Source: Xanthobacteraceae bacterium
GTDB taxonomy: Bacteria > Pseudomonadota > Alphaproteobacteria > Rhizobiales > Xanthobacteraceae
Assembly: GCA_031291475.1 (NCBI GenBank)
Contig: JARLIY010000132.1
Coordinates: forward strand, 62,001 to 126,000
Length of the DNA stretch: 64,000 nucleotides
Direction: 5' to 3'
The position numbers were made by a program, and so were the translations under genes. Of this stretch, positions 9,277 through 17,220 are shown piece after piece. How positions within the stretch are numbered: the stretch's first letter is position 1; each line of letters starts with the position of its first letter. The notes under the pieces were generated by a model that worked only from the letters and a program-made list of their open reading frames with translations, was not told the DNA's origin and did no database searches.

Positions 9277-9702
9277 CTAGCGCACCGCCGCGCCCATCGC
9301 CTTCGCGATCAATCGGAAATCGCCCGCGCTGATCGGAAAAAGCCCGAAGCGCAATTGGTAGCCCCATTTTGGCTTGCCGGCGGTGAATTCCAATTTATCG
9401 AGCAACGGATGAATGGCAGCTTCTTTGCCCTTCGCCCAAGCGACGTCGCGGCGATAAGGCTTAAACCCCTCCCCCATGTCGAACATATAGGGATCGCCGT
9501 CCTTCACGGTGCCGATCGCGGTGAAAGCTTGCAGCTTGTCCCTGCCGCCAAGCGTGACGGTCGGCGAATAATAAACGACACGATCGCCGGGTTTGATGCG
9601 CTTCAACGGCGCGGCCTTGCCGTGACTGACCTGCATAAAATCTTCACCACGCCCGCGCCGCACATGCTCGGCCGAAGCGACCGCGATCCAATATCCCTTC
9701 AT
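9277..9702 (-). CDS. EVE domain-containing protein
   Basis: A 141-residue single EVE domain (PUA-like fold, UPF0310). Typical features are the N-terminal [17 protein letters not shown], the [12 protein letters not shown] beta segment, and [10 protein letters not shown] and [10 protein letters not shown] near the end. EVE domains are linked to binding of modified nucleobases in RNA or DNA; no partner domain is present here. ATG 9702 was chosen over 9723 because family members begin with M-x-x-Y/W-W. Confidence 0.85.
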   Translation of the reverse strand: MKGYWIAVASAEHVRRGRGEDFMQVSHGKAAPLKRIKPGDRVVYYSPTVTLGGRDKLQAFTAIGTVKDGDPYMFDMGEGFKPYRRDVAWAKGKEAAIHPLLDKLEFTAGKPKWGYQLRFGLFPISAGDFRLIAKAMGAAVR

Positions 9703-9853
9703 CGTGTCATGTCCTGTCAGCAAGCGTAGCCCGGATCGGGCGGCAGCGAAATCCGCGCTCCGCGCGTCCCGCCGTTTGCGTGCGGGTGTCGGGTCTGGCT
9801 GGCGTCAAATTTTTAGTGACAACTGGTCTCTATTTCCGTTACAAGCCAAAGAA

Positions 9854-9874
9854 GGGACCTATATACCAGTTGAC
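9854..9874 (+). repeat. left terminal inverted repeat of the IS
   Basis: Starts GGGACCTATATACCAG and matches the right end at all 21 positions. Its inner end contributes most of the -35 box of the transposase promoter. Confidence 0.95.
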
Positions 9875-9898
9875 AGGTGACAAACCCCGTGTTATAAG
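9870..9898 (+). promoter_or_regulatory. promoter of the IS operon, -35 inside the inverted repeat
   Basis: TTGACA at 9870-9875 and TATAAG at 9893-9898 are 17 bases apart, close to a perfect sigma70 promoter, 30 bases before the transposase ATG. Five of the six -35 bases lie within the left inverted repeat, so the transposase binding site and the promoter overlap, which would allow autoregulation. Confidence 0.7.
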
Positions 9899-9927
9899 CT
9901 ATTCAATGGCTTCCGGGGGTCGCCACC

Positions 9928-10857
9928 ATGATTAAGCAGTTCAAAACACTAGCGGATTTGAATATCACGTTCAGTGACAATCAGGTCGCCCTAAACCACT
10001 TCAAGACGATCCGCTGGCGCAATGGCGAGTTCTGCCCCTATTGCGGTCACGACAAGGTCTACACGCTTAAAGCGAACCGCTATCAATGCGCCCAATGCCG
10101 CAACACGTTCTCGATTTTGGTGGGGACGATCTTCGAAAACACGAAACTGCCGCTCAAGGTGTGGTTCGGCGCGATCTGGCTTTTGACCAATCATCCGAAG
10201 GGTATTGCCTCCACTACGCTCGCCCGCGATCTCGGCATCACGCAAAAATCCGCATGGTTTGTATTGCACCGCCTTCGCCATGCCGCGCGTACTCAATCGT
10301 TCAATGCTCCGCTCTCTGGTACGGTTGAGGTTGACGAAACCTACGTTGGTGGCCGCAGCCAAAATCGGCACAAGCATGAACGGCGTAAGCGCAAAGGTAA
10401 GGCGGGCGTTGTCAATAAAACGCCCGTCATAGGTGCTGTGGAACGCGGAGGCGACGTTGTTGCCCGCGTTGCCAAATTCGGTGTTGGTGAAGCCGAGCAT
10501 TTTATCAAACAGGTGGTTTCGCCGTCAGCCGATCTTATCGTGACAGACGCGCATCCTGCCTATGCCGCTATGCAGGGTTTGCCTCAGCACGAAATGATCA
10601 ATCATCACATCGGCGAGTATGTCGGTGGTGCCGCGCATACAAACACCATTGAGTCCGTATGGGCACTCTTAAAGCGCCAAATCATCGGTACGCATCATTG
10701 GGTTTCGCCAAAGCACCTTGATCAGTACGTTTCCGAAATGACGTGGCGCATGAACCGGCGCGGATTGTCACCGCAAGACCGCATCAACGAATTATTTGCG
10801 GCTGTCGAAGGGCGGCTCACCTATAAGACGCTCATTGGTGAGGCGGTTATAAAATGA
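9928..10857 (+). CDS. IS1595 family transposase
   Basis: A 309-residue transposase with an N-terminal zinc ribbon (CPYCGHDKVY..CAQCRNTF, residues about 34-58), a helix-turn-helix-like stretch (IASTTLARDLGITQKSAWFVLHRLR) and an ISXO2-like catalytic domain. The acidic residues lie in VEVDETYVGG, LIVTDAHPAY and NTIESVWALLKR, giving a D-D-E arrangement followed by Lys. The stop overlaps the start of the next gene (ATGA at 10854-10857). The length is normal and the frame intact, so it is probably active. Confidence 0.95.
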   Translation: MIKQFKTLADLNITFSDNQVALNHFKTIRWRNGEFCPYCGHDKVYTLKANRYQCAQCRNTFSILVGTIFENTKLPLKVWFGAIWLLTNHPKGIASTTLARDLGITQKSAWFVLHRLRHAARTQSFNAPLSGTVEVDETYVGGRSQNRHKHERRKRKGKAGVVNKTPVIGAVERGGDVVARVAKFGVGEAEHFIKQVVSPSADLIVTDAHPAYAAMQGLPQHEMINHHIGEYVGGAAHTNTIESVWALLKRQIIGTHHWVSPKHLDQYVSEMTWRMNRRGLSPQDRINELFAAVEGRLTYKTLIGEAVIK

Positions 10858-11783
10858 CCGCCTACTCGACAACGGATGCTAATATGCTTTTCACCTTATT
10901 GGGTGAGGAGCGGGGAATGGCTAACGCCGATAGTGCCGCTAATACAGCGGCTGCATTTTCCAGGTTGCGCTTGAGGGTCATTTTGGGCCTCTTGGCGATT
11001 GCTGGAATCCTTTTCAATGCCTTTTCGCATTATGCGGGCCTTTATGTTGGTCTTTGGCTTGAGCCAATCGTAAGAGAATTTGGTTCAGCTCTAATTGTTG
11101 CCGCCGTGATCGGAGGTACGGTCGATTTGTTTTTTAAAGATGAATTTGCGCGCGACGCATTTGTGGCCGCGTTCCGTTACGTTTTGCCTGCCGAACTTAA
11201 GGAAGAAGCACTTCGGATCATAAGCTATAAATTTCTATCCACTGAAAGTCGGATGGTCGTCAGACTGGAGCCGATTCCAGCGACAGATTTGGTGCGTGTT
11301 CATATCAGCCTAGAACGAACCGTTAAAAACATCAGCCGCGAAACCGAAAAGATTTGGATTGGATTCGCAGTTGATGATTGGGGTTTTGCCGGACAGAAAT
11401 CAAAGATCGAAGAATGTAGTTTTAATACTGGAGGCGGCTGGGTGCATTGTGCTGATGAAAAACACGACGATCCAGTGGTCGGCAAGAAACAAGATGACGT
11501 AGAGATAAAATCAGGCGAGACGTACAAAGTGGTAATGAAAGGCTTCGAAATTCACCGGGATAATGACGCGCTGCGGATGTTCCATGCTAATCCCGCAATT
11601 AATCCGATAGTTGAATTACATGCGCCCGCAGATTTTAAGTATGGATGTTCCTTCGGAGTCCCGAGTGAAAAAATAAATCCGTCGAAAATCGACGCCTACT
11701 ATCGTCTAGAGGGCACCCAATTTCCGGGGCAATGCACATACATTCGATGGCGGCACGAAAAGTACCAGCGGGTTGCGCAATGA
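10854..11783 (+). CDS. IS passenger: two-span membrane protein of unknown function
   Basis: A 309-residue protein not assigned to a family. It has an N-terminal cytoplasmic stretch, two hydrophobic segments (about residues 42-62, VILGLLAIAGILFNAF, and 76-92, GSALIVAAVIGGTVDLFF) and a soluble C-terminal domain of about 200 residues rich in beta-type sequence (VVRLEPIPATDLVRVHISLE). Codon usage is more AT-rich than in the chromosomal neighbours. It is coupled to the transposase (ATGA overlap) and to the small gene that follows, so expression depends on the IS promoter. It could be a defence or stabilisation module, or a regulator of transposition; nothing in the sequence decides this. Confidence 0.8.
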   Translation: MTAYSTTDANMLFTLLGEERGMANADSAANTAAAFSRLRLRVILGLLAIAGILFNAFSHYAGLYVGLWLEPIVREFGSALIVAAVIGGTVDLFFKDEFARDAFVAAFRYVLPAELKEEALRIISYKFLSTESRMVVRLEPIPATDLVRVHISLERTVKNISRETEKIWIGFAVDDWGFAGQKSKIEECSFNTGGGWVHCADEKHDDPVVGKKQDDVEIKSGETYKVVMKGFEIHRDNDALRMFHANPAINPIVELHAPADFKYGCSFGVPSEKINPSKIDAYYRLEGTQFPGQCTYIRWRHEKYQRVAQ

Positions 11784-12010
11784 CGAAACGCGCTAAACCA
11801 ACTTCCCCGTTTCGTCTGGATATGGACCCCGACGAGTTTTTGGAGCGGGCCATCCGCACTAAACTTAGTGAGGTTGAAGCCCTGATTAAACGGGGCAAGA
11901 AGGGAAAGCCGCCGGGCACCAAACGCAAGCGGAAGGCGTCCGGCGGTAGCTCTCAATCCGTGGTCAGCCTACGCGACCGAAGGATGGCGAAACGGAACAA
12001 GGGCACCTGA
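11780..12010 (+). CDS. IS passenger: small basic protein
   Basis: A 76-residue, lysine- and arginine-rich protein (MTKRAKPTSPFRLDMDPDEF). It has a short acidic/hydrophobic patch, a predicted helix (FLERAIRTKLSEVEALIKRG) and a basic tail (KKGKPPGTKRKRK..RRMAKRNKGT). The ATG overlaps the stop of the previous gene in an ATGA, so the three IS genes form one coupled operon. Charge and size suggest nucleic-acid binding; the family is not recognised. Confidence 0.7.
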   Translation: MTKRAKPTSPFRLDMDPDEFLERAIRTKLSEVEALIKRGKKGKPPGTKRKRKASGGSSQSVVSLRDRRMAKRNKGT

Positions 12011-12314
12011 CCGCCGTTGGGGCCAGCGCCGCCAATGACCGCGTACATGAACAATCTTGCCGTTGCAGCTAATGCGGTAGTGTGGGGAAACCCAAACAAA
12101 CACGAGTGATCTCCTTTCGGAGCGTTCTCGCGGTTGGGAAATTGAATCCGAGTCCTAGGGGTAGGGTGCGGATTCAACTTCCACCGCGAAATCGCGGTTA
12201 AAGTTGCACCGTCGGCCCATCTGAGCGCACCCACCCGTGTCCCGCAGTCCACCCGCTTATGCGGACCTCTTCAACCTGCGGCTGCGGCCAATATAAACGC
12301 CGATTCTGTCTTGC
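12011..12314 (+). other. noncoding hairpin-rich tail of the IS
   Basis: About 300 bases without a credible gene. Visible inverted repeats are CTCC-TTTC-GGAG at 12112-12123, TTGAATCCG/CGGATTCAA at 12142-12150 and 12169-12177, and ACCGCGA-AA-TCGCGGT at 12183-12198. They could end the IS operon transcript or form a small RNA. The region also has a compact spacing between the first two larger hairpins. Confidence 0.5.
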
Positions 12315-12335
12315 GTCAACTGGTATATAGGTCCC
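12315..12335 (-). repeat. right terminal inverted repeat of the IS
   Basis: Exact reverse complement of the left repeat over 21 bases, followed by the CCAAAGAA target duplication at 12336-12343. Confidence 0.95.
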
Positions 12336-12343
12336 CCAAAGAA

Positions 12344-12945
12344 TCTCGCTCATCGAGGGGCGCCTTTCGCGAGGGCACTTTCGGGAAGCGGAGCGAGAGC
12401 GGACCCCGCGCGCGGGCTTATGCGGCCTGCTCCCGGGCGGCTCCGGGGCACCATCGTCCTGCACTACGACCGGACTGCGAAGACCTCACTGGACTGGGAC
12501 AGGCCGAAGGCGGGCAAAACACCCGCCAAATCCGCGTCCCAGGAAACAAGGGTCTGGAGCTGAGCCATCGGGGTGACAGCCGGTGGCGAGTGCCGCGGTG
12601 TGAGCGCCGAAAGGCGAGCGGTCCCCGCTGGGATCGCTTCCGCGCCCGCGCACATTCAGGCGGCAACGTCTGCTTGTCTGGCGCGGACCAAAGAACTTTG
12701 CGCCTCTCGGCGCTCCGCCTCCCCTCGGCTTATTCGAGGATGGCGAATCTCTTTTGTGGCTTCGTGGGGATGGCTTGGCAAAGCTCGGGTGCTTCGGCGT
12801 CGCGAGGACGAATTTTCTTTTTCCCTCTCCCGCTGTGCAACGAGAGGTCGAGCGGAGGGGAAAGGAGGCTTCGCATTGACCCGCCGCGCCCTTTCGTGTC
12901 ACGTCCCCGACCTTAAATAAGACCCGGAAACGGCTGCGATTCTCG
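12344..12945. other. 600-bp intergenic block upstream of leuS, hairpin-rich
   Basis: No credible gene was found on either strand; the open frames here lack family features and have odd composition. Several inverted repeats are visible: GGCGGG-CAAAACA-CCCGCC at 12509-12527, CCTCG..CGAGG around 12732-12748, and a longer imperfect stem between TTTCCCTCTCCCGCT and AGCGGAGGGGAAAGG around 12830-12870. It may be an untranslated leader, a structured RNA or repeat debris. No tRNA, tmRNA, 4.5S or RNase P signature was recognised. Confidence 0.4.
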
Positions 12946-15639
12946 ATGCCTATCGACCGCTACAACGCCGCCGAGGCGGAGGCCCGCTGGCAGAAAGTCT
13001 GGGACGAGCGCGGCATCTTCGCCACGCCGAACGACGACCTGCGCGAAAAATACTACGTGCTGGAGATGTTCCCCTATCCGTCGGGGCGCATCCATATGGG
13101 CCACGTGCGCAACTACACCATGGGCGACGTGGTGGCGCGGGTGAAGCGGGCGATGGGCTTCTCCGTCCTGCACCCGATGGGCTGGGACGCCTTCGGCATG
13201 CCGGCGGAGAACGCCGCCATCGAGCGCAAGGTCCACCCCAAAGCGTGGACCTACGAGAACATCGCGGTAATGAAGGCGCAGCTAAAATCCATGGGGCTGT
13301 CGCTCGATTGGAGCCGCGAGATCGCCACCTGCGATCCGGCCTATTACAAGCACCAGCAGAAAATGTTCCTCGATTTCATGCGCGCCGGCCTGGTCGAGCG
13401 CCGAAAATCGAAAGTGAACTGGGACCCGGTCGACCAGACCGTGCTCGCCAACGAGCAGGTGATCGACGGCCGCGGCTGGCGCTCCGGCGCGATCGTCGAA
13501 CAGCGCGAGCTGACGCAATGGTTCTTCAAGATCACGGCGTTCGCGCAACCGCTCCTCGACGCCCTCGACACCCTCGACCGCTGGCCGGAGAAAGTCCGGC
13601 TGATGCAGAAAAACTGGATCGGTCGGAGTGAGGGTCTGCTGATCCGCTTCGCGCTCGATCGCGCGACGACGCCGAGCGGCGAAAGCGAACTCGAAGTCTT
13701 CACCACGCGGCCCGATACTTTGTTCGGCGCGAAATTCATGGCGCTGGCGCCGGATCATCCGCTGGCCGCGGCTGCGGCGAAGAAAAATCCGGCGCTTGCC
13801 GAATTCATCGAGGAGTGCGGGCGGCGCGGCACCGCTCAGGCCGAGATCGACACCGCCGAGAAAATGGGTTTCGACACCGGCATGCGCGCCGTGCATCCGT
13901 TCGATTCGGCGTGGAAGCTGCCGGTCTATGTGGCCAACTTCATTCTCATGGAATACGGCACCGGCGCCATCTTCGGCTGCCCGGCGCACGATCAGCGCGA
14001 CCTCGATTTCGTCAACAAATACGGGCTAGGCAACACACCCGTGGTCTGCCCGCCGGGCCAGGACCCGAAATCCTTTGTCATCACCGACACCGCCTATGAC
14101 GGTGAGGGCCGCATGATCAATTCGCGCTTCCTCGACGGCATGACCATCGCCGAAGCGAAAGAGCAGGTGGCGCGCAGGCTGGAAAGAGAAACGCGCCCCC
14201 TCCCTAATCCTCCCCCGCTTGCGGGGGATGGAAGGGTGGGTGCGGTCGCCCTGCGCCAGGTGAATTTCCGCCTGCGCGATTGGGGCATTTCGCGACAGCG
14301 TTACTGGGGCTGCCCGATCCCAGTGATCCATTGCCAAGCCTGCGGCGTCGTGCCGGTGCCGGAAATGGACCTGCCAGTGACGCTGCCAGAGGACGTCACC
14401 TTCGACCGGCCCGGCAATCCGCTCGACCGCCATCCGACCTGGAAGCACGTCAAATGCCCGCGCTGCGGCAAGGAAGCGGTGCGCGAGACCGACACGATGG
14501 ACACCTTCGTCGACTCGTCCTGGTATTTCGAGCGCTTCACCGATCCGTGGATCGAGACCGCGCCGACCGATCGGCCGATGGTCGATGCCTGGATGCCGGT
14601 CGATCAATATATCGGCGGCATCGAGCACGCGATCCTGCATCTGCTTTACAGCCGCTTTTTCACCCGCGCGATGAAGGCGACCGGCCATGTCGGCCTCGAC
14701 GAGCCGTTTGCCGGCCTGTTCACCCAAGGCATGGTCGTGCACGAAACCTATCGCCGCGCCAACGGCGAATGGGCGGCGCCGGCGGAGGTCAAGGTCGAGG
14801 CCGACGGGGGCGCGCGGCGCGCCACGCTCGTCACCACCAGCGAGGCGGTCGAGATCGGCCCGATCGAGAAAATGTCGAAGTCGAAACGAAACACGGTCGA
14901 TCCCGACGACATCATCGGCGGGTACGGCGCCGATGTCGCGCGCTGGTTCATGCTGTCCGACTCGCCGCCCGAGCGCGACGTCAACTGGACGGAAAAGGGC
15001 GTGCAGGGCGCCTGGCGTTTCGTGCAGCGGCTGTGGCGGCTGGTCGGCGAAGCGGCGGAGGTCGCCGGCAAGGCGCCCGCCGAGCGGCCGCGCAGCTTCT
15101 CGCCAGCGGCGGCGGCATTGCGTAAAGCAGCGCATCAAGCCTTGGCCAAGGTCACCGATGACATCGAAAAGCTACACTTCAATGTTTGCGTGGCGCATAT
15201 TTACGAATTCGCCAATGCGCTCGGCTCGGCGATCGGCGACATCGGATCAGACGACGGGGCAGACGGCGGGAGCGGCCCTACCCTCACCCCAGATCTCCGT
15301 TGGGCCATGAACGAAGCGGTTAACATTCTCGTGCAATTATTCGCTCCGATGATGCCGCATCTCGCCGAGGAATGCTGGGCCGCGCTTGGCCATGACACGC
15401 TGGTTGCGCAAGCGCCCTGGCCGCAGGTCGAGCGCGATCTCTTGATCGAGGAGACGCTGACCCTGCCGGTGCAGATCAACGGCAAGAAGCGCGCCGATGT
15501 CACCGTGGCGCGCAACGCGGGGAACGCCGAAATCGAGACTGCCGTGCTGGCGCTCGATGCGGTAAAAAGAGTGCTCGACGGCAAGCCGCCGAAGAAGGTG
15601 ATCATCGTGCCGCAACGGATCGTCAATGTGGTGGCGTGA
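12946..15639 (+). CDS. leuS: leucyl-tRNA synthetase
   Basis: LeuS charges tRNA-Leu in the cytoplasm. The 897-residue class I synthetase has the HIGH-type motif in [13 protein letters not shown], the editing domain from about residue 225 to 410, the [13 protein letters not shown] segment and [16 protein letters not shown]. Odd feature: residues about 416-435 ([20 protein letters not shown]) are encoded by a palindromic repeat element inserted in frame, just before the conserved [16 protein letters not shown] second non-conserved Gly/Asp-rich stretch occurs near residue 770. The stop overlaps the lptE start by 14 bases. Confidence 0.96.
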   Translation: MPIDRYNAAEAEARWQKVWDERGIFATPNDDLREKYYVLEMFPYPSGRIHMGHVRNYTMGDVVARVKRAMGFSVLHPMGWDAFGMPAENAAIERKVHPKAWTYENIAVMKAQLKSMGLSLDWSREIATCDPAYYKHQQKMFLDFMRAGLVERRKSKVNWDPVDQTVLANEQVIDGRGWRSGAIVEQRELTQWFFKITAFAQPLLDALDTLDRWPEKVRLMQKNWIGRSEGLLIRFALDRATTPSGESELEVFTTRPDTLFGAKFMALAPDHPLAAAAAKKNPALAEFIEECGRRGTAQAEIDTAEKMGFDTGMRAVHPFDSAWKLPVYVANFILMEYGTGAIFGCPAHDQRDLDFVNKYGLGNTPVVCPPGQDPKSFVITDTAYDGEGRMINSRFLDGMTIAEAKEQVARRLERETRPLPNPPPLAGDGRVGAVALRQVNFRLRDWGISRQRYWGCPIPVIHCQACGVVPVPEMDLPVTLPEDVTFDRPGNPLDRHPTWKHVKCPRCGKEAVRETDTMDTFVDSSWYFERFTDPWIETAPTDRPMVDAWMPVDQYIGGIEHAILHLLYSRFFTRAMKATGHVGLDEPFAGLFTQGMVVHETYRRANGEWAAPAEVKVEADGGARRATLVTTSEAVEIGPIEKMSKSKRNTVDPDDIIGGYGADVARWFMLSDSPPERDVNWTEKGVQGAWRFVQRLWRLVGEAAEVAGKAPAERPRSFSPAAAALRKAAHQALAKVTDDIEKLHFNVCVAHIYEFANALGSAIGDIGSDDGADGGSGPTLTPDLRWAMNEAVNILVQLFAPMMPHLAEECWAALGHDTLVAQAPWPQVERDLLIEETLTLPVQINGKKRADVTVARNAGNAEIETAVLALDAVKRVLDGKPPKKVIIVPQRIVNVVA
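14197..14243 (+). repeat. palindromic element inside leuS
   Basis: The core is a perfect stem TCCCCCGC-TT-GCGGGGGA at 14211-14228, flanked by CCCTCCCTAATCC and TGGAAGGGTGGG, which pair in part. A related C/G palindrome lies between priA and xerC at 48876-48912. It is translated within leuS as [15 protein letters not shown], similar in idea to protein-coding palindromic elements of Rickettsia. Confidence 0.75.
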
Positions 15640-16189
15640 ACCTCAGCGCCCGCGCCGGCTCGCCCGGCTCGCGTTGGTGCTCGCAGCCGCCGGACTGACC
15701 GCCGGCTGCTGGGAGCCGCTCTACGGCACGCGTCCGGGGGTCAACGCCGAAAGCGTGCAGGACAAATTTGCCGCGGTCGACATCCCGCCGATCGATGCGC
15801 CCAGGGGCACTCTCACCGAGCGCGTCGCGCTGGGCATGCGCAATGCGCTGCAGTACGACCTGCACAACGGCGCCAACGCGCTCGCGCCGACCTATGCGCT
15901 CAAGATCATAATCAAGACCCAGCAATTCACCGCCGAGCTCGATCCGACCACCGGTCGGCCGAATACGCAGGTCGAGACGATCAGCGCGAAGTACGACTTG
16001 ATCGAGCTCGCCACCGGCAAGGTCGTCGTGACCGACAATTGTTTCGCGCAGGTCGATTACGATAATCCCGGTTCGCAGCAGCGCTTTGCCGGGCAACGCG
16101 GGCGGCGCGATGCCGAGGACCGCGCGATCCAAGTCGCCGCGCAGACGATCAGGAACCGGCTGGCTTCATATTTCGTCGCCGGCACCTGA
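15626..16189 (+). CDS. lptE: LPS assembly lipoprotein LptE
   Basis: LptE plugs the outer membrane LptD translocon that inserts lipopolysaccharide. The 187-residue protein has a signal peptide and a lipobox LTAGC with Cys28, then the family pattern [10 protein letters not shown], a [13 protein letters not shown] helix and a C-terminal helix [16 protein letters not shown]. The ATG overlaps the leuS end, and holA begins one base after its stop. The leuS-lptE-holA order is conserved in many proteobacteria, which supports the call. Confidence 0.88.
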   Translation: MWWREPQRPRRLARLALVLAAAGLTAGCWEPLYGTRPGVNAESVQDKFAAVDIPPIDAPRGTLTERVALGMRNALQYDLHNGANALAPTYALKIIIKTQQFTAELDPTTGRPNTQVETISAKYDLIELATGKVVVTDNCFAQVDYDNPGSQQRFAGQRGRRDAEDRAIQVAAQTIRNRLASYFVAGT

Positions 16190-16190
16190 C

Positions 16191-17216
16191 ATGGTCGCCG
16201 TAAAAGCCCGGGACGTCGATTCCTTCCTCGCCCGCCCCGATCCGGCGCGGCCGGTCGTCCTCGTCTTCGGTCCGGATGCCGGGCTGGTCAGTGAGCGCGT
16301 CAACGCTTTGATCAAGGCGTCGGTCGACGACCCGAACGATCCGTTCTCGCTGGTGCGGCTCGAAGGCGAGGAGCTTTCCGCCGAACCGGCGCGGCTTGCG
16401 GAAGAAGCGCAGACCATTCCGCTGTTCGGCGGACGCCGCGCGGTCTGGGTCAAGGCCGGGAGCCGAAACATCGCGCCGGCGGTCGAGGCGGTGCTTGCGC
16501 TGCCGGGGAGCGAGTGCCGCATCGTGATCGAGGCGGGCGACCTGCGCCGCAATTCGCCGCTGCGCAGCCTGTGCGAGCGGGCCAAGAACGCGGCGGCTTT
16601 GCCCTGCTACCCCGATACCGAGAAGGATCTGGCGCGACTGATCGACAGCGAGTTGCGCGCCGCCGGCCTTGCCGTCAAGCCCGAGGCGCGCGCCATGCTC
16701 GTCCCGCTCCTTGGCGGCGACCGCGTGGCCTCGCGCAACGAATTGCGCAAGCTCGCGCTCTATGCGCTCGGCCGCGGCGAAGTCGATGTCGACGACATCA
16801 CCGCCGTGGTTTCCGACGCCTCGACGCTGGCGCTCGATGAGCTTGTCGATACGGCGTTCGCCGGCCGTCCCGCCGACCTCGAAGCACAGCTGGCCAAAGT
16901 GCGCGCCGCCGGCAGCCCGGTCGGGTCGATTTTTTTCGCCGCGCAGCGCCAGCTCGCGCAGTTGCATAAATGGCGGACAACGATCGAATCCGGCGCGTCA
17001 TTTTCGCTCGACGGCGTGCAGCCACCACTGCACTTCCGCCGTAAGGACCTCGTGGAAACCGCGCTCAAGCAGTGGAACGCCGCCCGGCTCGCTTCCGCCA
17101 TGGCGGAACTGGCCGACGCGGTCCTGGCTTCGCGCCGCACTTCGGCGCTGGCCGGGACGATCGCCGAGCGCGCATTACTCTCGATCGCGGTGAAGGCGCG
17201 ACGCAGCGTCGCCTGA
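16191..17216 (+). CDS. holA: DNA polymerase III subunit delta
   Basis: HolA is the clamp-opening subunit of the DNA polymerase III clamp loader. The 341-residue protein shows PVVLVFGPDAGLVSERVNALI near the N-terminus, the PLFGGRRAVWVK segment and the C-terminal helical collar (SRNELRKLALYAL, ALDELVDTAFAG). The ATG at 16191 starts immediately after the lptE stop. Length is normal for the family. Confidence 0.9.
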   Translation: MVAVKARDVDSFLARPDPARPVVLVFGPDAGLVSERVNALIKASVDDPNDPFSLVRLEGEELSAEPARLAEEAQTIPLFGGRRAVWVKAGSRNIAPAVEAVLALPGSECRIVIEAGDLRRNSPLRSLCERAKNAAALPCYPDTEKDLARLIDSELRAAGLAVKPEARAMLVPLLGGDRVASRNELRKLALYALGRGEVDVDDITAVVSDASTLALDELVDTAFAGRPADLEAQLAKVRAAGSPVGSIFFAAQRQLAQLHKWRTTIESGASFSLDGVQPPLHFRRKDLVETALKQWNAARLASAMAELADAVLASRRTSALAGTIAERALLSIAVKARRSVA

Positions 17217-17220
17217 CAGG

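Larger units (their letters stand above)
9854..12335 (+). mobile_element. complete IS1595-family insertion sequence with passenger genes
   Basis: The element is 2482 bp long. The left inverted repeat at 9854-9874 begins GGGACCTATATACCAG, and its exact 21-bp reverse complement ends the element at 12315-12335. The 8 bp immediately outside each end are identical, CCAAAGAA at 9846-9853 and at 12336-12343. An 8-bp target duplication is characteristic of the IS1595 family, which agrees with the transposase type. Inside are the transposase, a membrane protein gene and a small basic protein gene in one overlapping operon, then about 300 bp of noncoding sequence. The perfect ends and target duplication suggest a recent insertion. 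It sits between the EVE gene and leuS and interrupts no recognisable gene. Confidence 0.95.

Noticed and set aside
9820-9853. Second, degenerate IS end left of the element (GACAACTGGTCTCTAT)
   Set aside because: It only loosely resembles the inverted repeat and lies outside the perfect target duplication.
12486-12902. 138-residue minus-strand frame upstream of leuS
   Set aside because: Ser/Arg/Pro-rich, no ribosome site, and overlaps hairpins; treated as noncoding.
12344-12945. RNase P, tmRNA, 4.5S or tRNA gene in the leuS upstream block
   Set aside because: None of the conserved core sequences of these RNAs could be found.
14026-15138. Long open frame opposite leuS
   Set aside because: Antisense shadow of a high-GC gene; His/Arg-rich and without any recognisable domain.
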